Positions 11,480 through 20,772 of a stretch of 64,000 nt of DNA are shown here, in pieces. Where the stretch lies: positions 67,342,490 through 67,406,489 of the forward strand of contig CM054143.1 of NCBI GenBank assembly GCA_028751875.1. Reading direction: 5' to 3'. The first letter of the stretch is position 1, and the number at the start of each line of letters is the position of its first letter. Origin of the DNA: Rapana venosa (lineage: Eukaryota; Mollusca; Gastropoda; Neogastropoda; Muricidae). The notes beneath the pieces were generated by a model. The model did not search any database and was not told the origin of the DNA. It saw only the letters and a list, made by a program, of their open reading frames with translations. The position numbers and the translations under genes are program-made.

Positions 11480-11636
11480 CGTGCGTGTGCGTGCGTAGTG
11501 CACGCGCATGGATTTTTCATTATGTTTAAGGAGAGTTGCATGCCTGTAAATGATTGAGTGCAAGCGCTTCGATTTGTTTGTTTTTACAAGATTCAGCGCT
11601 ATATAAATTCCATATATTATTATTATTATTTAACAC
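9858..11636 (+). mobile_element. L2-like LINE, 5'-truncated copy b
   Basis: The longest intact coding L2 copy in the window. It is truncated just upstream of the RT and ends with AGCGCTATATAAATTCCA and (ATT)n. The RTE reading resumes at 11637 (KTNNHVKEEIKK). AACAC flanks both ends (9856-9860 and about 11631-11636), which fits a 5-bp target duplication. A GT array lies at about 11417-11478 in the 3' UTR. Confidence 0.88.
9860..11350 (+). CDS. L2-type reverse transcriptase (5'-truncated, frame intact)
   Basis: The enzyme would copy LINE RNA into DNA at a nicked target. About 496 codons are open without a stop. Blocks in order: SALKTAIVTPLLKKH near 9958, NYRPVSNLPFISKVLEK near 10024, LDLSAAFDTIDHSIL near 10240 (motif A), CGVPQGSVLGPVLF near 10409 (motif B), HFYADDTQLQ near 10503 (motif C with both catalytic Asp), LNADKTEAMLIG near 10629 and KYLGVVLDNTLS near 10744. 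The thumb and C-terminal region follows (SLHWLPVSQ, FKCLHKSAPSYL, WNDLPLSLR). These words are typical of the L2 clade. The endonuclease half is missing, so the copy has no start of its own. It is nearly identical to the copy at 27640-29748, so the family was active recently. Confidence 0.88.
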   Translation, partial: PIPAPVFSQCLPQLVPIITKIVNSSLQSGNFPSALKTAIVTPLLKKHDLDPNILKNYRPVSNLPFISKVLEKVVLKQLNSHLHSNDLLPTFQSAYRPNHSTETTLVHTLDTLLLASDAGKISLLTLLDLSAAFDTIDHSILLSRLQNTFGINGTALTWFTSYLTDRFQKVIVNKIQSKPVKMECGVPQGSVLGPVLFTLYTAPLSHIINNHHIDHHFYADDTQLQCSDTVENLPSLLTNMSYCLQDIQNWMTQNKLQLNADKTEAMLIGTQHKLSSITKTSIEFGNMSVPLSNSVKYLGVVLDNTLSMKKFITQTCQSCYYQLRRVSAIRKYLSTDATSKLVTSLILSRLDYCNSLLAGLPASSIHSLQRIQNSAARLVLRKKKSEHITPLLRSLHWLPVSQRLQYKINTLCFKCLHKSAPSYLCNCLHLYTPSRSLRSAADTLCFRTPRFKQTTVGRRSFSVSGPSTWNDLPLSLRQKPSLDSFKSSLKTHLFPT

Positions 11637-11966
11637 AAGACCAACAACCATGTGAAAGAAGAAATCAAAAAGTGTGTGGGCCCCCAAGAACCTTTGCTCT
11701 CCACCATAAAGAGGAGAAAACTGATGTGGTTTGGTCACACCACAAGACACAACACTTTAGCAAAAACCATCTTGCAAGAAACATTCGAAGGCAAGAGAAC
11801 AAGAGGCCGCCAAAAGAAATCATGGGTTGACAACATCAAAGACTGGACCGCCCAACCCCTGCAACACCTTCTACTAGCCACACAGGATCATGAAGCATGG
11901 AAAATAATCTCTGTTGCGTTTTCTCTCATGTCCCCCCTACGTCCTTTGGGACATGGGACTGAGTGA
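11637..11966 (+). pseudogene. RTE-like ORF2 fragment 3: C-terminal region
   Basis: It reads NNHVKEEIKKCVGPQEPLL, KRRKLMWFGHTTRHNTLAKT and GRQKKSWVDNIKDWTAQPL, the conserved RTE C-terminus, ending with LRPLGHGTE before the GTGA tail. It continues fragment 2 after the L2 insertion. Confidence 0.8.
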
Positions 11967-11967
11967 G

Positions 11968-13565
11968 TGAGTGAATGACTCCACAACAGACCATATATTT
12001 ACTCTGTATTCAGTCATTCAGAAAAGTTTGTTTAAAAGGAAAGGAAAACTATACGTTACATTTGTAGACTTGTCCAAGAGCTTTGATTCAGTTCAACAAA
12101 GCATAATGTTAAATGCTTTGTGCAATGCTGGCACATCTTCTGTATTTCTAAATTCCATTAAATCAATTTACAGGGAAGTGATGTCATGTGTCAGAGTAAA
12201 CAACAGCTACACAGACTTGTTTGAATGTCCGCAGGGTCTGCGCCAAGGTTGTGTTTTAGGTCCCACATTGTTTTCGGTTGTAATAAATGAATTAGTGATA
12301 TGTCTAGAAGATCAAGGGGAACATGGAATACAACTGCTACCAGGTTTAGCTGAATTATTCATTCTACTATTTGCAGACAATCTTGGGTTGTTGTCCTGCA
12401 CACCAAATAGACTACAAAACCAGATTGACTTTATGCTTAAAGTATGTACTGATCTTGGTCTGAAAATTAACAAAGATAAGACAAAAGTTGTGGCTTTCAG
12501 AAAAGGAGGATTTCTAGGTAGAAGTGTGAAGTGGTTTGTTGATGGTGTTTCTCTAGAAGTGGTGAACAAATATGTGTATCTAGGCTTTACGTTTACAACC
12601 ACTATGAGTTCGAATGAAAATGCCAAAGAGCTTGCAAAAAAGGGCAAAAGAGCACTATTTGATATTATCAGAATGTATAACCAATATAATAATATATCAA
12701 GGAAAACATTTTTCAAAATATTTGACACTAAAATTCAACCAATTCTTCTGTATTCTTCTGAAGTGTGGGGCATTTTGTCTGAAAATCATCTGGTTGAGTC
12801 AGTACATTTATTTGCTTGCAAGAGATTTTTAAATGTTTCCAGCCGCACTCCAAATAAAATGGTATATGGTGACCTCGGGAGGTATCCTTTACAAATCAAC
12901 TGTCGCATGCGTGCAGTTAAATATTGGCTTCTATACTTAAAATGGATTATACTCGACTGCCAAAACAAGCTTCTCAAACTGATGATGGCGAATCTGGTAA
13001 AATAAACTGGGTTTCTAAGCTTAAACATATGTTACAAAGTGTGGGATTTGGGTATGTTTGAATAAATCAAAGAGTTGATAACGAGAGGCATTTCTTGCTA
13101 TCATTTAAGCAGAAGCTCCTGGATGAGTACATGCAAGAATGGATGACAAGTGTTTGTAACAGTGACAGATTTAATCTTTACGCATGTTTCAAGTCTGATC
13201 TTATCCCAGAAACTTATTTAGACTGTGTACAGCAAAAGTGTTTCAGAGACATCTATATTCGAGTACGGCTTGGAATCAGTGACTTCCGAATCCATAAGAA
13301 TCGTCATGTGTGTGCAGATGATATAAACAATGACCGTCCATTTTGTCCAGCGTCAGAAGAAAGTGAACTACATATGTGCTTTCTGTGTGATACATACTCT
13401 GCTTTGAGGCCAAACATGATGAAGGAGATTCCCATTCATTTTCAGAGAGCAAAGTATGTGAGCCTTATGGCCACCCAGAATGTGTCAATAATCAGACAAC
13501 TAGCATGGTTTTTGTACAAAGCCTTCAAACTCAAAGACAGTAAACTCAGTCTCCTGCATACATAG
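11968..13565 (+). pseudogene. 2A-element ORF2, 3' half: RT palm, thumb and Cys/His C-terminus
   Basis: The continuation of the RT broken at 6654. The first frame is open from 11971 to 13005: FVDLSKSFDSVQ near 12060 (motif A), GLRQGCVLGPTLFS near 12235 (motif B), LLFADNLGLLS at about 12367-12399 (motif C), FRKGGFLG near 12498 and YLGFTFTTTMS near 12575. Motif C should be FADD, and the second Asp is Asn here (12370-12381), so catalysis is lost. After 13005 the frame shifts (WVSKLKHML near 13008) and again to 13095-13565. That last part has a Cys/His cluster (FCPASEESELHMCFLC) like the zinc-knuckle end of related LINEs. The 50827-52488 sequence is a relative. Confidence 0.82.
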
Positions 13566-13739
13566 AATTTTGCAAATCTTGATGTTATTGATTTATGTTT
13601 ATATGCTTTTTTCACTTTTCATTGGCGTCACTTTTTTTTTATATATGCATTCATGTGTTTGTAGATATTTATGTACCCCATGAAAATGGGCAGAGGCCTA
13701 AATTCATTAAGCATTGTCATTGTCATTATCTATCTGTCT

Positions 13740-13783
13740 GTTTGTCTCTCTCTCTCTCTTTCTTCGGATGATACTGTAAATAA

Positions 13784-13814
<31 letters not shown>

Positions 13815-13890
13815 AAGAAGAAGAAGAAGAAGAAGAAGAAGAAGAAGAAGGATAATAATAATAATAATAATAATATAATAATAATAATAA
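13740..13890. repeat. (CT)n, (GAA)n and (ATA)n microsatellites
   Basis: A short CT run at 13746-13760, (GAA)n at about 13786-13850, then (ATA)n that forms the 3' tail of the minus-strand L2 that follows. They lie where the 2A-element 3' end meets the L2 3' end. Confidence 0.9.
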
Positions 13891-15298
13891 ATGGAACTTG
13901 TATAGCACTTTATCTTGCAAAGACAAATCAAAGCGCATGCATTCAACCTAATCTTACACAGTCATGCAATCAATGATAAATAATAAATAGTTTAAACAAA
14001 CATATATTACAAACATGTTGTGCTGCAGACAAAATCTATGAAATAAAATTGCAATAGTCAAATGTTTTTCAAAAGCACACACACACACTCACACAGGTCG
14101 TATACTTTAGCAGGGTGATAGGACATGGGTTAATGAAGATGGGATAGTTCTGATATGAAACAGGAGCGGGGAAATCTTAGGTTTGAAATAAATATGTCTT
14201 GAGGATGGATTTAAAAGTGTCATGACTAGGTTTCTGGCGAAGAGAGAGAGAAAGCTCATTTCAGGTCGATGGACCCGAAATAGAGAAAGAGCTGCGGCCA
14301 ACGGTGGATTGGTTGAGTCTAGGTATTCGTAGGCACAAGGTATCTGCAGCAGAGCGGAGGGAACGTGAAGGAGTGTACAGGTTAACACATTCACAGAGGT
14401 AGGAAGGTGCAATTTTGTGGAGACATTTGTAACAGAGGGTACTGATCTTATAGTTTACTCTCTGTGGCACAGGCAGCCAGTGGAGAGATTGCAAGAGAGT
14501 GTAATGTGCTCAGATTTTTTCTTTCTGAGAACTAGTCGAGCTGCGGAGTTTTGTATACGTTGAAGGGAGCGGATAGATGATGCTGGCAGACCCGACAAAA
14601 GAAAATTGCAATAGTCCAGACATGAAAGATTGAGAGAAGTGACAAGTTTGGCTGTTGCATCGGTGGACAGGTACTTTCGAATTGCACTAATACACCGTAA
14701 CTGATAGTAGCACGACTGACAGGTCTGGGTGGTTAATTTTTGCATAGAGAGTGTTGTCGATAACAACACCTAGATACTTCACAGCAGTGGATAGACGAAC
14801 TGATGTATTGCCGAGTTCTATTGAAGCTGTTGTAATAAAAAAAAGAGTTTGTGTTTGGTCCCTACGAGCATGGCTTCGGTTTTATCTGCATTTAGCTGTA
14901 ATTTGTTCTGTGTCATCCAGTTTTGAATATCTTCAAAGCAGTGAGCCATATTTGTCAGGAGAGAAGGCAGATTTTCAGGAGTAACACTGCTTTGAATCCG
15001 AGTGTCGTCTGCGTAAAAATGATGGTTGATTTGATGACGGTTTATTATATGTGACAGTGGGGCAGTATAAAGAGTGAAATGAACAGGGCGTAGAACTGAT
15101 CCCTGTGGGACTCCGCATTCCAGTTTGGCAGGTATTGATTGAATCTTGTTCACTGCGACTGTTTGGGATCGGTCAGTAAGGTATGAATTAAACTAGGTGA
15201 GGGCTGTGCCAGTAACACTGAACGTTTTTTGAAGATAAGAGAGAAGAATTGAGTGGTCTATAGTATCGAAGGCTGCTGAATAGAGCGAGAAGGTCTTC
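13851..15298 (-). mobile_element. L2-like LINE, truncated copy c
   Basis: It reads right to left. The RT motif B end and motif C lie at about 15130-14990 (CGVPQGSVL, HFYADDTRIQ), then QNWMTQNKLQLNADKT near 14905, the thumb (CYYQLRCISAIRKYLSTDA near 14690) and SLHWLPVPQRVNYKI near 14480. The 3' tail with AGCGC-type sequence and ATT repeats lies at 13851-13945. Frames are broken several times. A short CA run at 14077-14096 is at the place where other L2 copies have GT arrays. Confidence 0.82.
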
Positions 15299-15455
15299 TG
15301 TACAAAACCATCTTGTGCACATATGAAAATCTGATCTGCTTTTCAGAAGAGTAGGCCATTGTGGGAATGGATGACGAAATCAATAGGAAAACCGCATAAC
15401 ATGGGGGCTGGATGCAAAAAACAAATGCCTATTTCACTATCTTCGAAAAAAACAA
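15299..15455 (+). mobile_element. SINE family B, internal-to-3' fragment
   Basis: Aligns with the 3' half of the SINE at 46717-47065: ATCTTGTGCACA, GAGTAGGCCATTGTG, then AAAACCGCATA and TGGATG. It abuts the truncated end of L2 copy c. Confidence 0.65.
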
Positions 15456-15659
15456 CAGAATAAAAACGAAATATCTGCTTCTAATTTTTATTTGTTTATA
15501 CTTTAAATGGATCCTCATGCACGAATCCAAATAATATCACAAATAAAAACAAAAAAACCAGACATGAACAATATACAAAGAAGAAAACATAATAACCGCC
15601 AATGAACATTTCAGCTGCATACAAAATTTCATTATTCATTTAAAAATTGGCAGCAAGTA

Positions 15660-15785
15660 CAATGATGATGAGAATGGTGGTGATGATGATGATGAGGAGG
15701 AGGAGTTGGAGGAGGAGGAGGAGGAGGATACATGATCATCATCCTCATCATCACCCACCTCCTCATCACCATCACCAATAGAGGA
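15660..15785. repeat. GAT/GAG triplet tract with complementary CTC/ATC arm
   Basis: GATGATGAGGAGGAG-type sequence at about 15663-15730 is followed by its rough complement (CATCCTCATCATCACC) at about 15737-15778. The two arms could fold into an imperfect hairpin around ATACATGATCAT. Confidence 0.6.
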
Positions 15786-15923
15786 AGATATAAGGCCATT
15801 GTGTGCCGGTGGGAACAGATGACAAAATTTACAAAACCGCATACACACGCATAATTTTTTAAAAAGTCATCTGAGCGCTTTGATTTGTAGCTTTACAAGA
15901 TTCAGCGCTATTTAAATTCCATA

Positions 15924-15964
<41 letters not shown>

Positions 15965-15990
15965 TATTTTTTTAATTATTATTATTATTA
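15786..15990 (+). mobile_element. SINE family B body joined to an L2-like 3' tail
   Basis: Positions 15786-15845 match SINE B (GCCATTGTGTGCCGGTGGGA, AAAACCGCATACACACG). From about 15866 the sequence is the L2 3' end (GAGCGCTTTGATTTGT, then TTCAGCGCTATTTAAATTCC) and an ATT tail. This may be a chimeric SINE or two adjacent fragments. Confidence 0.6.
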
Positions 15991-16560
15991 TTTAAACAAT
16001 GGCTAGGTGAATCAAGCACTGACCGACTGAATAGCTTCACTGTAGGAAGGAAAGCAAAGAGCATCACATCACAGACCGGGGAGGGGTTCATTAATTCATG
16101 TACTCAGGCAAATTCCGGACACTGATTGATTTCATATCCTGGTGCCATTCCCTCACTCAGCTCAGGGATTACCCATGGATGCCCTCTGACCCCTTTCTTT
16201 TTCCGCCCCACACCAACTAGTGACCATCGCCAACATCAGAGGGAAGGGTCACCAGCGCGTCATGACCTTTTGACCACCACGTGACTGAATGCCCCTGCTG
16301 GACAGGAGGCTGGAGACTGGGGTGAGGGAGGAGGCCGACAGAGACAAGGAGCTGGGGGTCAAAATGGCGAATGAATAGACTCTTTAAAAAAAGATAAAAG
16401 AATTATTCACTTTTTCCCTTCTGTGTCTTTTGCCCCCCTGCTTTAGTTGGTTACCGGTTGATGATGCCTTATATCACTGAGTGTGAAAAGACATTAATGA
16501 AACTCAAGACAAAAGGTTGATAGATTTAGTTTCCTCTTCAGGTCCTTTGTCACTGCAGGC
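15991..16560. other. No gene recognised
   Basis: Mixed-composition sequence without a recognisable repeat, RNA gene or coding block. Confidence 0.5.
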
Positions 16561-16712
16561 TGCTCATTGACAGAGCTTCTGAGACAGCTGTGTGTGTATG
16601 AATGTGTGTGAATTTGTGTGTGTAAATGTGTGTGAGTGAATTTGTGTGTGAGTGAATTTTTGTGTGTGCATGTGTGTGGGTGTGTCTGTGTGTTTGTCTG
16701 TGTGTGATCTTA
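16561..16712. repeat. Degenerate TG-rich repeat
   Basis: Interspersed TGTGTG words with GTGAAT interruptions, apparently a decayed microsatellite. Confidence 0.6.
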
Positions 16713-16739
16713 TTTATTTATGCATTCCTACAATAATGA

Positions 16740-16909
16740 AATAACTACCATGTGCATAGGGATAGTAACTTGTTCATGTACACTCATCAGCACAATTTAA
16801 GTAACAGCCTACTCTTCCAAAGGGAAGAACGGGTTTTAGTGTGCGCAAGATATTCTGCCTATGTTTGCACAGGGGGACTTGGTTTATATTTTCATCTAAA
16901 GGACTCTCC

Positions 16910-16912
<3 letters not shown>
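16740..16912 (-). mobile_element. SINE family B, fragment
   Basis: On the minus strand it follows SINE B from the conserved core (ATAAACC-like near 16885) to CCGTTCTTCCCTTTGG near 16820 and the 3' part. It is strongly diverged. It is flanked on the right by a GT array at 16913-16966. Confidence 0.55.

Positions 16913-16966
<54 letters not shown>
16913..16966. repeat. (GT)n microsatellite
   Basis: An uninterrupted GT run. Confidence 0.97.
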
Positions 16967-16968
<2 letters not shown>

Positions 16969-17312
16969 ATGTTTAAGACATGGTTTTTGTCTTTCTTATG
17001 TTGTTGGCCAGTTTTGACTACCTGATATCCCTGCCATTTCACCAGCAAATTCTAACCACCACCATTCACCACCATGCAATGAAAGCTGTGTGTCTGTCAG
17101 TAGGCAGCCCCTGTTGATCTGCTTTCATAGCTACCTCAGTGCTGGTGTCCTCCACATTTCTGTGCCAGAAGTGGGTGGTGTCAAAGTCCTAGGGTTGGAG
17201 TTTCTTGACAGAAGGTTGATTGTGGAACGTTGAGGTGGTCAGCACCGCTCTGATTGGTTTTGCTCAGACTGGTTCTGCCACTAAGCTGTGACTGTCATCA
17301 ACAGTGGCTTAC
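16967..17312. other. No gene recognised
   Basis: No repeat or coding signal. If the exon call next to it is right, this is the 3' UTR of a minus-strand gene. AATAAA occurs on the minus strand near 16710-16720. Confidence 0.35.
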
Positions 17313-17440
17313 TTAGTAGCTGGTGTCCCCATCGTTGGCTCCAAACACCATGGGGGGCGGGGGGGAGATCGACCCAGCAGCAGTGCTGGGCATTTTTGGT
17401 CGTTGACCTTCAGGATACAACATGATCAGCCGAGGTATAG
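17313..17440 (-). CDS. Possible terminal exon of a host gene (unrecognised)
   Basis: On the minus strand a pyrimidine-rich stretch ends in TTTCTACCCCAG at 17441-17452, a good 3' splice acceptor. It is followed by about 41 codons and a TAA at 17315-17313. The peptide contains RLIMLYPEGQRPKMP, a Pro run, and ends GANDGDTSY. I recognise no family. The composition looks more like real coding sequence than the nearby repeats, and it is not part of any retroelement I see. Against it: no upstream exon is visible, because the neighbourhood is filled with LINE and SINE debris. The frame also continues open past the acceptor to 17495, so it could be chance. Confidence 0.22.
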
Positions 17441-17690
17441 CTGGGGTAGAAAGATCGGAATGAGCAGCGTGGAAACAGCAGGACAGATATGTCAATGAAA
17501 ATGGGCCGCAAAAAGGGGTGTGCTCTTTTTTCTTTTACAGATTCAAGGTCGCACAGCTTTGTCCTCTATACCAGTCAATGCCATGTAAGCGTTCTGCTCT
17601 GAAATTCCAGTCAACTGCCATAGAAAAGGGATCATGGAAACAATGTGGCATAACCAGGAAGTCACCAACATTCTGGTTTCAAAATCTTGT
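17441..17690. other. No gene recognised
   Basis: No recognisable feature apart from the acceptor-like pyrimidine stretch noted for the neighbouring exon candidate. Confidence 0.4.
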
Positions 17691-17751
17691 AATAATAATA
17701 ATAAATGGAATCTATATAGACTATATCTTGCAGAGACAAATCAAAGCACTT
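17691..17751 (-). mobile_element. L2-like LINE 3' end
   Basis: On the minus strand: TTTGATTTGTCTCTGCAAG, ATATAGTCTATATAGATTCC, then an ATT tail. It abuts the finger-bearing RT element on its right. It may be the tail of the L2 copy d at 19390-20014, or a separate solo end. Confidence 0.7.
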
Positions 17752-19389
17752 CTTCTTCTTCTTCTTCCTTTTTTGTCATGTTTCTCCCAAGGGAGGTTTG
17801 ACATTGATGAGCCTTCTCCATCTCTCTCTGTTTTGAGCTTCCTCCTTATTTATGCCCCTTTCTCTAAGATCATCTGCAATACAGGCAGCCCAGGTCTTGC
17901 TAGGTTCTCCCTTTGGTCTCTTTCCATCCACTACGAAGTTCATTGCACTTTTTATGATGTGGTGGTCTGCTTTCCATTGAATGTTCCCAAACCAGCGCAG
18001 TCTATTGGTACTAGCTACAGACTTCAGATCATCAACTTTGCACATTCTCCATAGTTCTTCATTCGTGATCCTGTCTTCCCATTTGATCTTTGTCATGTAG
18101 CGTAGCATTTGGTTTCCACAGCTCTTCAGCAAACGTTCGACAGTTTTTGTGAAAACCCACGTCTCCAAGCCATACAGGAGAACAGGTCTGATGCAGGCCT
18201 TATATATCAGGCAGCGTCTCTCCAGTGGTATTTTCTGATTTCCGAGCAGACTTGCCAATTCTTTTCATTTCTTTCAAGCACTCGTAATCCTGCTTCTGAC
18301 AGCTAACTCAGATTTTGCTTCGCAGCTCATCATCTCTACCAGGTAGCAGAATTCGTCTACCACCTCTATCTTTCCTTGTTCAAATTCTAGCTCCTCCTTT
18401 CTTGCATCGGTATCGTCTTCACCCTTCTTATCCATACAACTGGGGCAGACAAATACTCCGTCTTCCTTCTTCAGACTTTTGAGCTTTGAGCATCTTTTGT
18501 GACACCACACAGGTATTTGCCTTGCTCTCTATGTGTTCTGCGGTCTTTTCCAACTGTTATTGCTTTGGTATTGTCAACATTTACCTTCATTCCTCTGCAT
18601 TCTAATCTCTGTTTCCAATTGCCAAATCTTTGAGTAGCTTCATCACTGTTCTCAGCTACCAGTACTAAGTCGTCAGCATACAGCAGTCCTCAGATCTCTC
18701 CTAGCCTCTCCACTTCCTTGGATATTTCATTCATCATGAGGATGCAGCAGAGGGATCAATGCAGATCCTTGGTTCACTCCTACTTTTATCTCAAAGCTTT
18801 CTGACAGCCCAATTATAGTTTTCACTTTTAATCTGGAATTCTTGTACAAAGTCATAACCATTGAGATGGTGTGCTCCGGTACACCTTGTTTCCTCAAGGC
18901 CCATTGGATTGCTCTTCTGGGTACTCTATCAAAAGCTTTTTCCGGGTCGACAAAGATGTGCGTCAAGCTCTTTTTCTTCTCCATATACTTTTCCTGCAGT
19001 TGTTTCACAATAAATATTGCATCTATGGTTGATTTGCCAGCCTGGAATCCAAACTGTTTTTCATCAATATTGCACAGGCTCTTCAGTTTTCTTTCCAATA
19101 CTTTTTCCCAGATCTTCTTGCCATTTTGCAGAAGCCTGATTCCTCTGTATTTTCCACATACTAGTACATCTCCTTTACCCTTGAAAATGGGAACAGTAAT
19201 ACTGTCTTCCCATTCTTCGGGCATTTGTTCTGTCCGCTGTATCTTCTGACATATTTTCATAAGTTGTTTTACTCCTTCCTCTCCTGCTGCTTGTATCATT
19301 TCTGTCACCACTCCTGATGGCCCCGTGGCTTTTTTCTTTTTCATAGTTTGAATTGCTTTTCTGATTTCATCTTCAGTCACTTCTTGTTC
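17752..19389 (-). mobile_element. Non-LTR element with a PHD-like finger, inserted in an L2
   Basis: Oriented right to left, truncated at its 5' end inside the RT fingers at 19389 and ending at a TTC-rich stretch near 17755. L2 sequence on the same strand lies on both sides. Its clade is not certain to me. RTs with a Cys/His finger between palm and C-terminus occur widely in invertebrates and fish. Confidence 0.7.
17776..19389 (-). pseudogene. Reverse transcriptase with PHD-like finger (broken)
   Basis: Blocks in order on the minus strand: VTEDEIRKAIQTMKKKKATG near 19385, SITVPIFKGKGD near 19205, KYRGIRLLQNG near 19160, KQFGFQAGKSTIDAIF near 19060, THIFVDPEKAFDRVPRRA near 18960 (motif A), IKVGVNQGSA near 18785 (motif B) and LYADDLVLVAE near 18680 (motif C, both Asp present at 18670-18681). 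A finger with WCHKRCSKLKSL and FVCPSC follows near 18508-18440. The C-terminal part reads LLYGLETWVFTKTVERLL near 18182 and LRWFGNIQWKADH near 17990. At least three frame changes occur. The finger probably binds nucleic acid in the target-priming complex. The copy is dead. Confidence 0.72.
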
Positions 19390-20014
19390 ATAACAACACC
19401 TAGATACTTCACAGCCGTTGATAGAGGGACTGATATATTGCCGAGTTTTATTGAAGCTGTTGTAATGGAAGAGAGTTTGTGTTTGGTCCCTACAAGCATG
19501 GCTTTGGTTTCATATGCATTTAGCTGTAACTTGTTCTGGGCCATATTTGTCAGAAGATAAGGCAGATTTTCAGGAGTAACACTGCTTTGAATCTGAGAGT
19601 CATCTCGTAAAAATGATGGTTGATTTGATGAGGGTTTATTATATGTGACAGTGGGCAGTGTAAAGAATAAAATGAACAGAACTGATCCCTGTGGGACTCC
19701 GCATTCCAGTTTGGCAGGTATTGATTGAATCTTGTTTACTGCAACTGTTTGGAATCTGTCAGTAAGGTATAAATTAAACCAGGAGAGGGCTGTTCTAGTA
19801 ACACCGAACGTTTTTTGAAGACTTGAGAGAAGAATTGACTGGTCTATAGTGTTAAAGGCTGCTGATAAGTCGAGTAGAGTGAGAAGGGAGATTTTCCCTG
19901 AGTCAGAAGCGTGTTTAAAGTGTGTACTATGGTGGTTTTAGTGCTGTGGTTGACGCGATAGGCAGACTGAAACTCAGGAACGAGATTGTTGGAGAGAAGG
20001 TGGTTGTTGAGCTG
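19390..20014 (-). mobile_element. L2-like LINE, RT fragment (copy d)
   Basis: On the minus strand: LNNHLLSNNLVPEFQSAYRV near 20005, a motif A remnant near 19870, CGVPQGSVLF-like motif B near 19710, a YADD-region remnant near 19615, and KYLGVV at 19410. It breaks there, and the finger-bearing RT follows. About 900 bp of the expected L2 3' coding region is missing before the L2 tail at 17691-17751. It has multiple frameshifts. Confidence 0.75.
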
Positions 20015-20283
20015 CACATACACTATAAGATCCTCACTAAAGAACATACACTATAAGACCCTCACTAAACGACATACACTATAAGATCCTCACTAAAGGA
20101 CATACACTATAAGATCCTCACTAAAGGACATACACTATAAGATCCTCACTAAAGGACATACACTATAAGATCCTCACTAAAGGACATACACTATAAGACC
20201 CTCACTAAAGGACATACACTATAAGACCCTCACTAAAGGACATACACTATAAGATCCTCACTAAAGGACATACACTATAAGAC

Positions 20284-20290
<7 letters not shown>
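20015..20290. repeat. 28-bp minisatellite, ~10 copies
   Basis: The unit contains ACATACACTATAAGATCCTC then ACTAAAGG. Copies alternate between GATCCTC and GACCCTC. The last copy runs into a CA array at 20287. Confidence 0.93.

Positions 20291-20320
<30 letters not shown>
20287..20320. repeat. (CA)n microsatellite
   Basis: A CA run directly extending the final CTCAC of the 28-bp array. Confidence 0.93.
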
Positions 20321-20323
<3 letters not shown>

Positions 20324-20464
20324 CTTTCTGTAAAAGGGGGAAAGGGGCAAGGGAGGGAGGGAGGTGTGACAGTGTGGGTGGTGACAGTGGTGATTGAAGT
20401 CGACCTGCAGGCACGGACATGTAGCATGCGTGGATGAGTTTGTCATTTAGCTGAACCCAGGAAG

Positions 20465-20772
20465 GAAGGGCGGTGGGAGGGGGGGGGGAGGGAGGGGGAG
20501 GTGGGAGGCGCAGAGAGATAGAAGACAGACAGACAGAGGGACAGAGAGAAAGACAGATTTACAATGATGAAAAGAGAGTAGTCAAACAGATGGATGACAG
20601 ACAGACAGACAGATAAACTCGCGAATGACATAAGAGGGGCTTTAGAGGAGACCAAGAAAGAAACGAAGAAAGAAAGAAAGCTAGCTAGATAACTGGATTA
20701 GACAGATAGATACATAGATAGACAGACAGACAGATAGACAGACAGACAGACAGATAGATAGACAGACGGACT
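20465..20772. repeat. G-rich and GACA/GATA low-complexity tract
   Basis: A G-run region at about 20470-20510 could form a G-quadruplex. GACA-rich sequence follows, then clean GACA/GATA repeats to 20772, where the RT/RNase H element begins abruptly. Confidence 0.85.

Larger units (their letters stand above)
6655..11966 (+). mobile_element. RTE-like retrotransposon inserted in the 2A element, itself carrying two L2 insertions
   Basis: It starts inside the endonuclease domain (5' truncated) and ends with a short GTGA repeat at 11955-11968, as RTE elements often do. Removing the L2 insertions at 8066-8918 and 9858-11636 restores a co-linear RTE ORF2: endonuclease, linker, RT, thumb and C-terminal region. 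At the left junction the host reads NQAG and at the right STTDHIF, so about three host codons seem lost. I see no clear target site duplication. Confidence 0.75.
2651..13730 (+). mobile_element. 2A-bearing non-LTR retrotransposon, split by nested insertions
   Basis: I read this as one element in two pieces, about 2.7-6.65 kb and 11.97-13.73 kb. Between them lies an RTE-like element. In order the pieces carry a short leader ORF ending in a 2A-like motif, an ORF1 with coiled coil and RNA-binding domains, an AP-type endonuclease, the RT fingers, then after the break the RT palm, thumb and a Cys/His C-terminal region. The RT breaks after the residues NQAG at about 6652 and resumes with STTDHIF at about 11970, which joins two halves of the same conserved block. 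The 3' end near 13725 is a short CATTGT repeat. The 5' end is not defined. It is a member of the APE-type LINEs, and the exact clade (CR1/L2 group or a relative) is uncertain. Confidence 0.75.
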
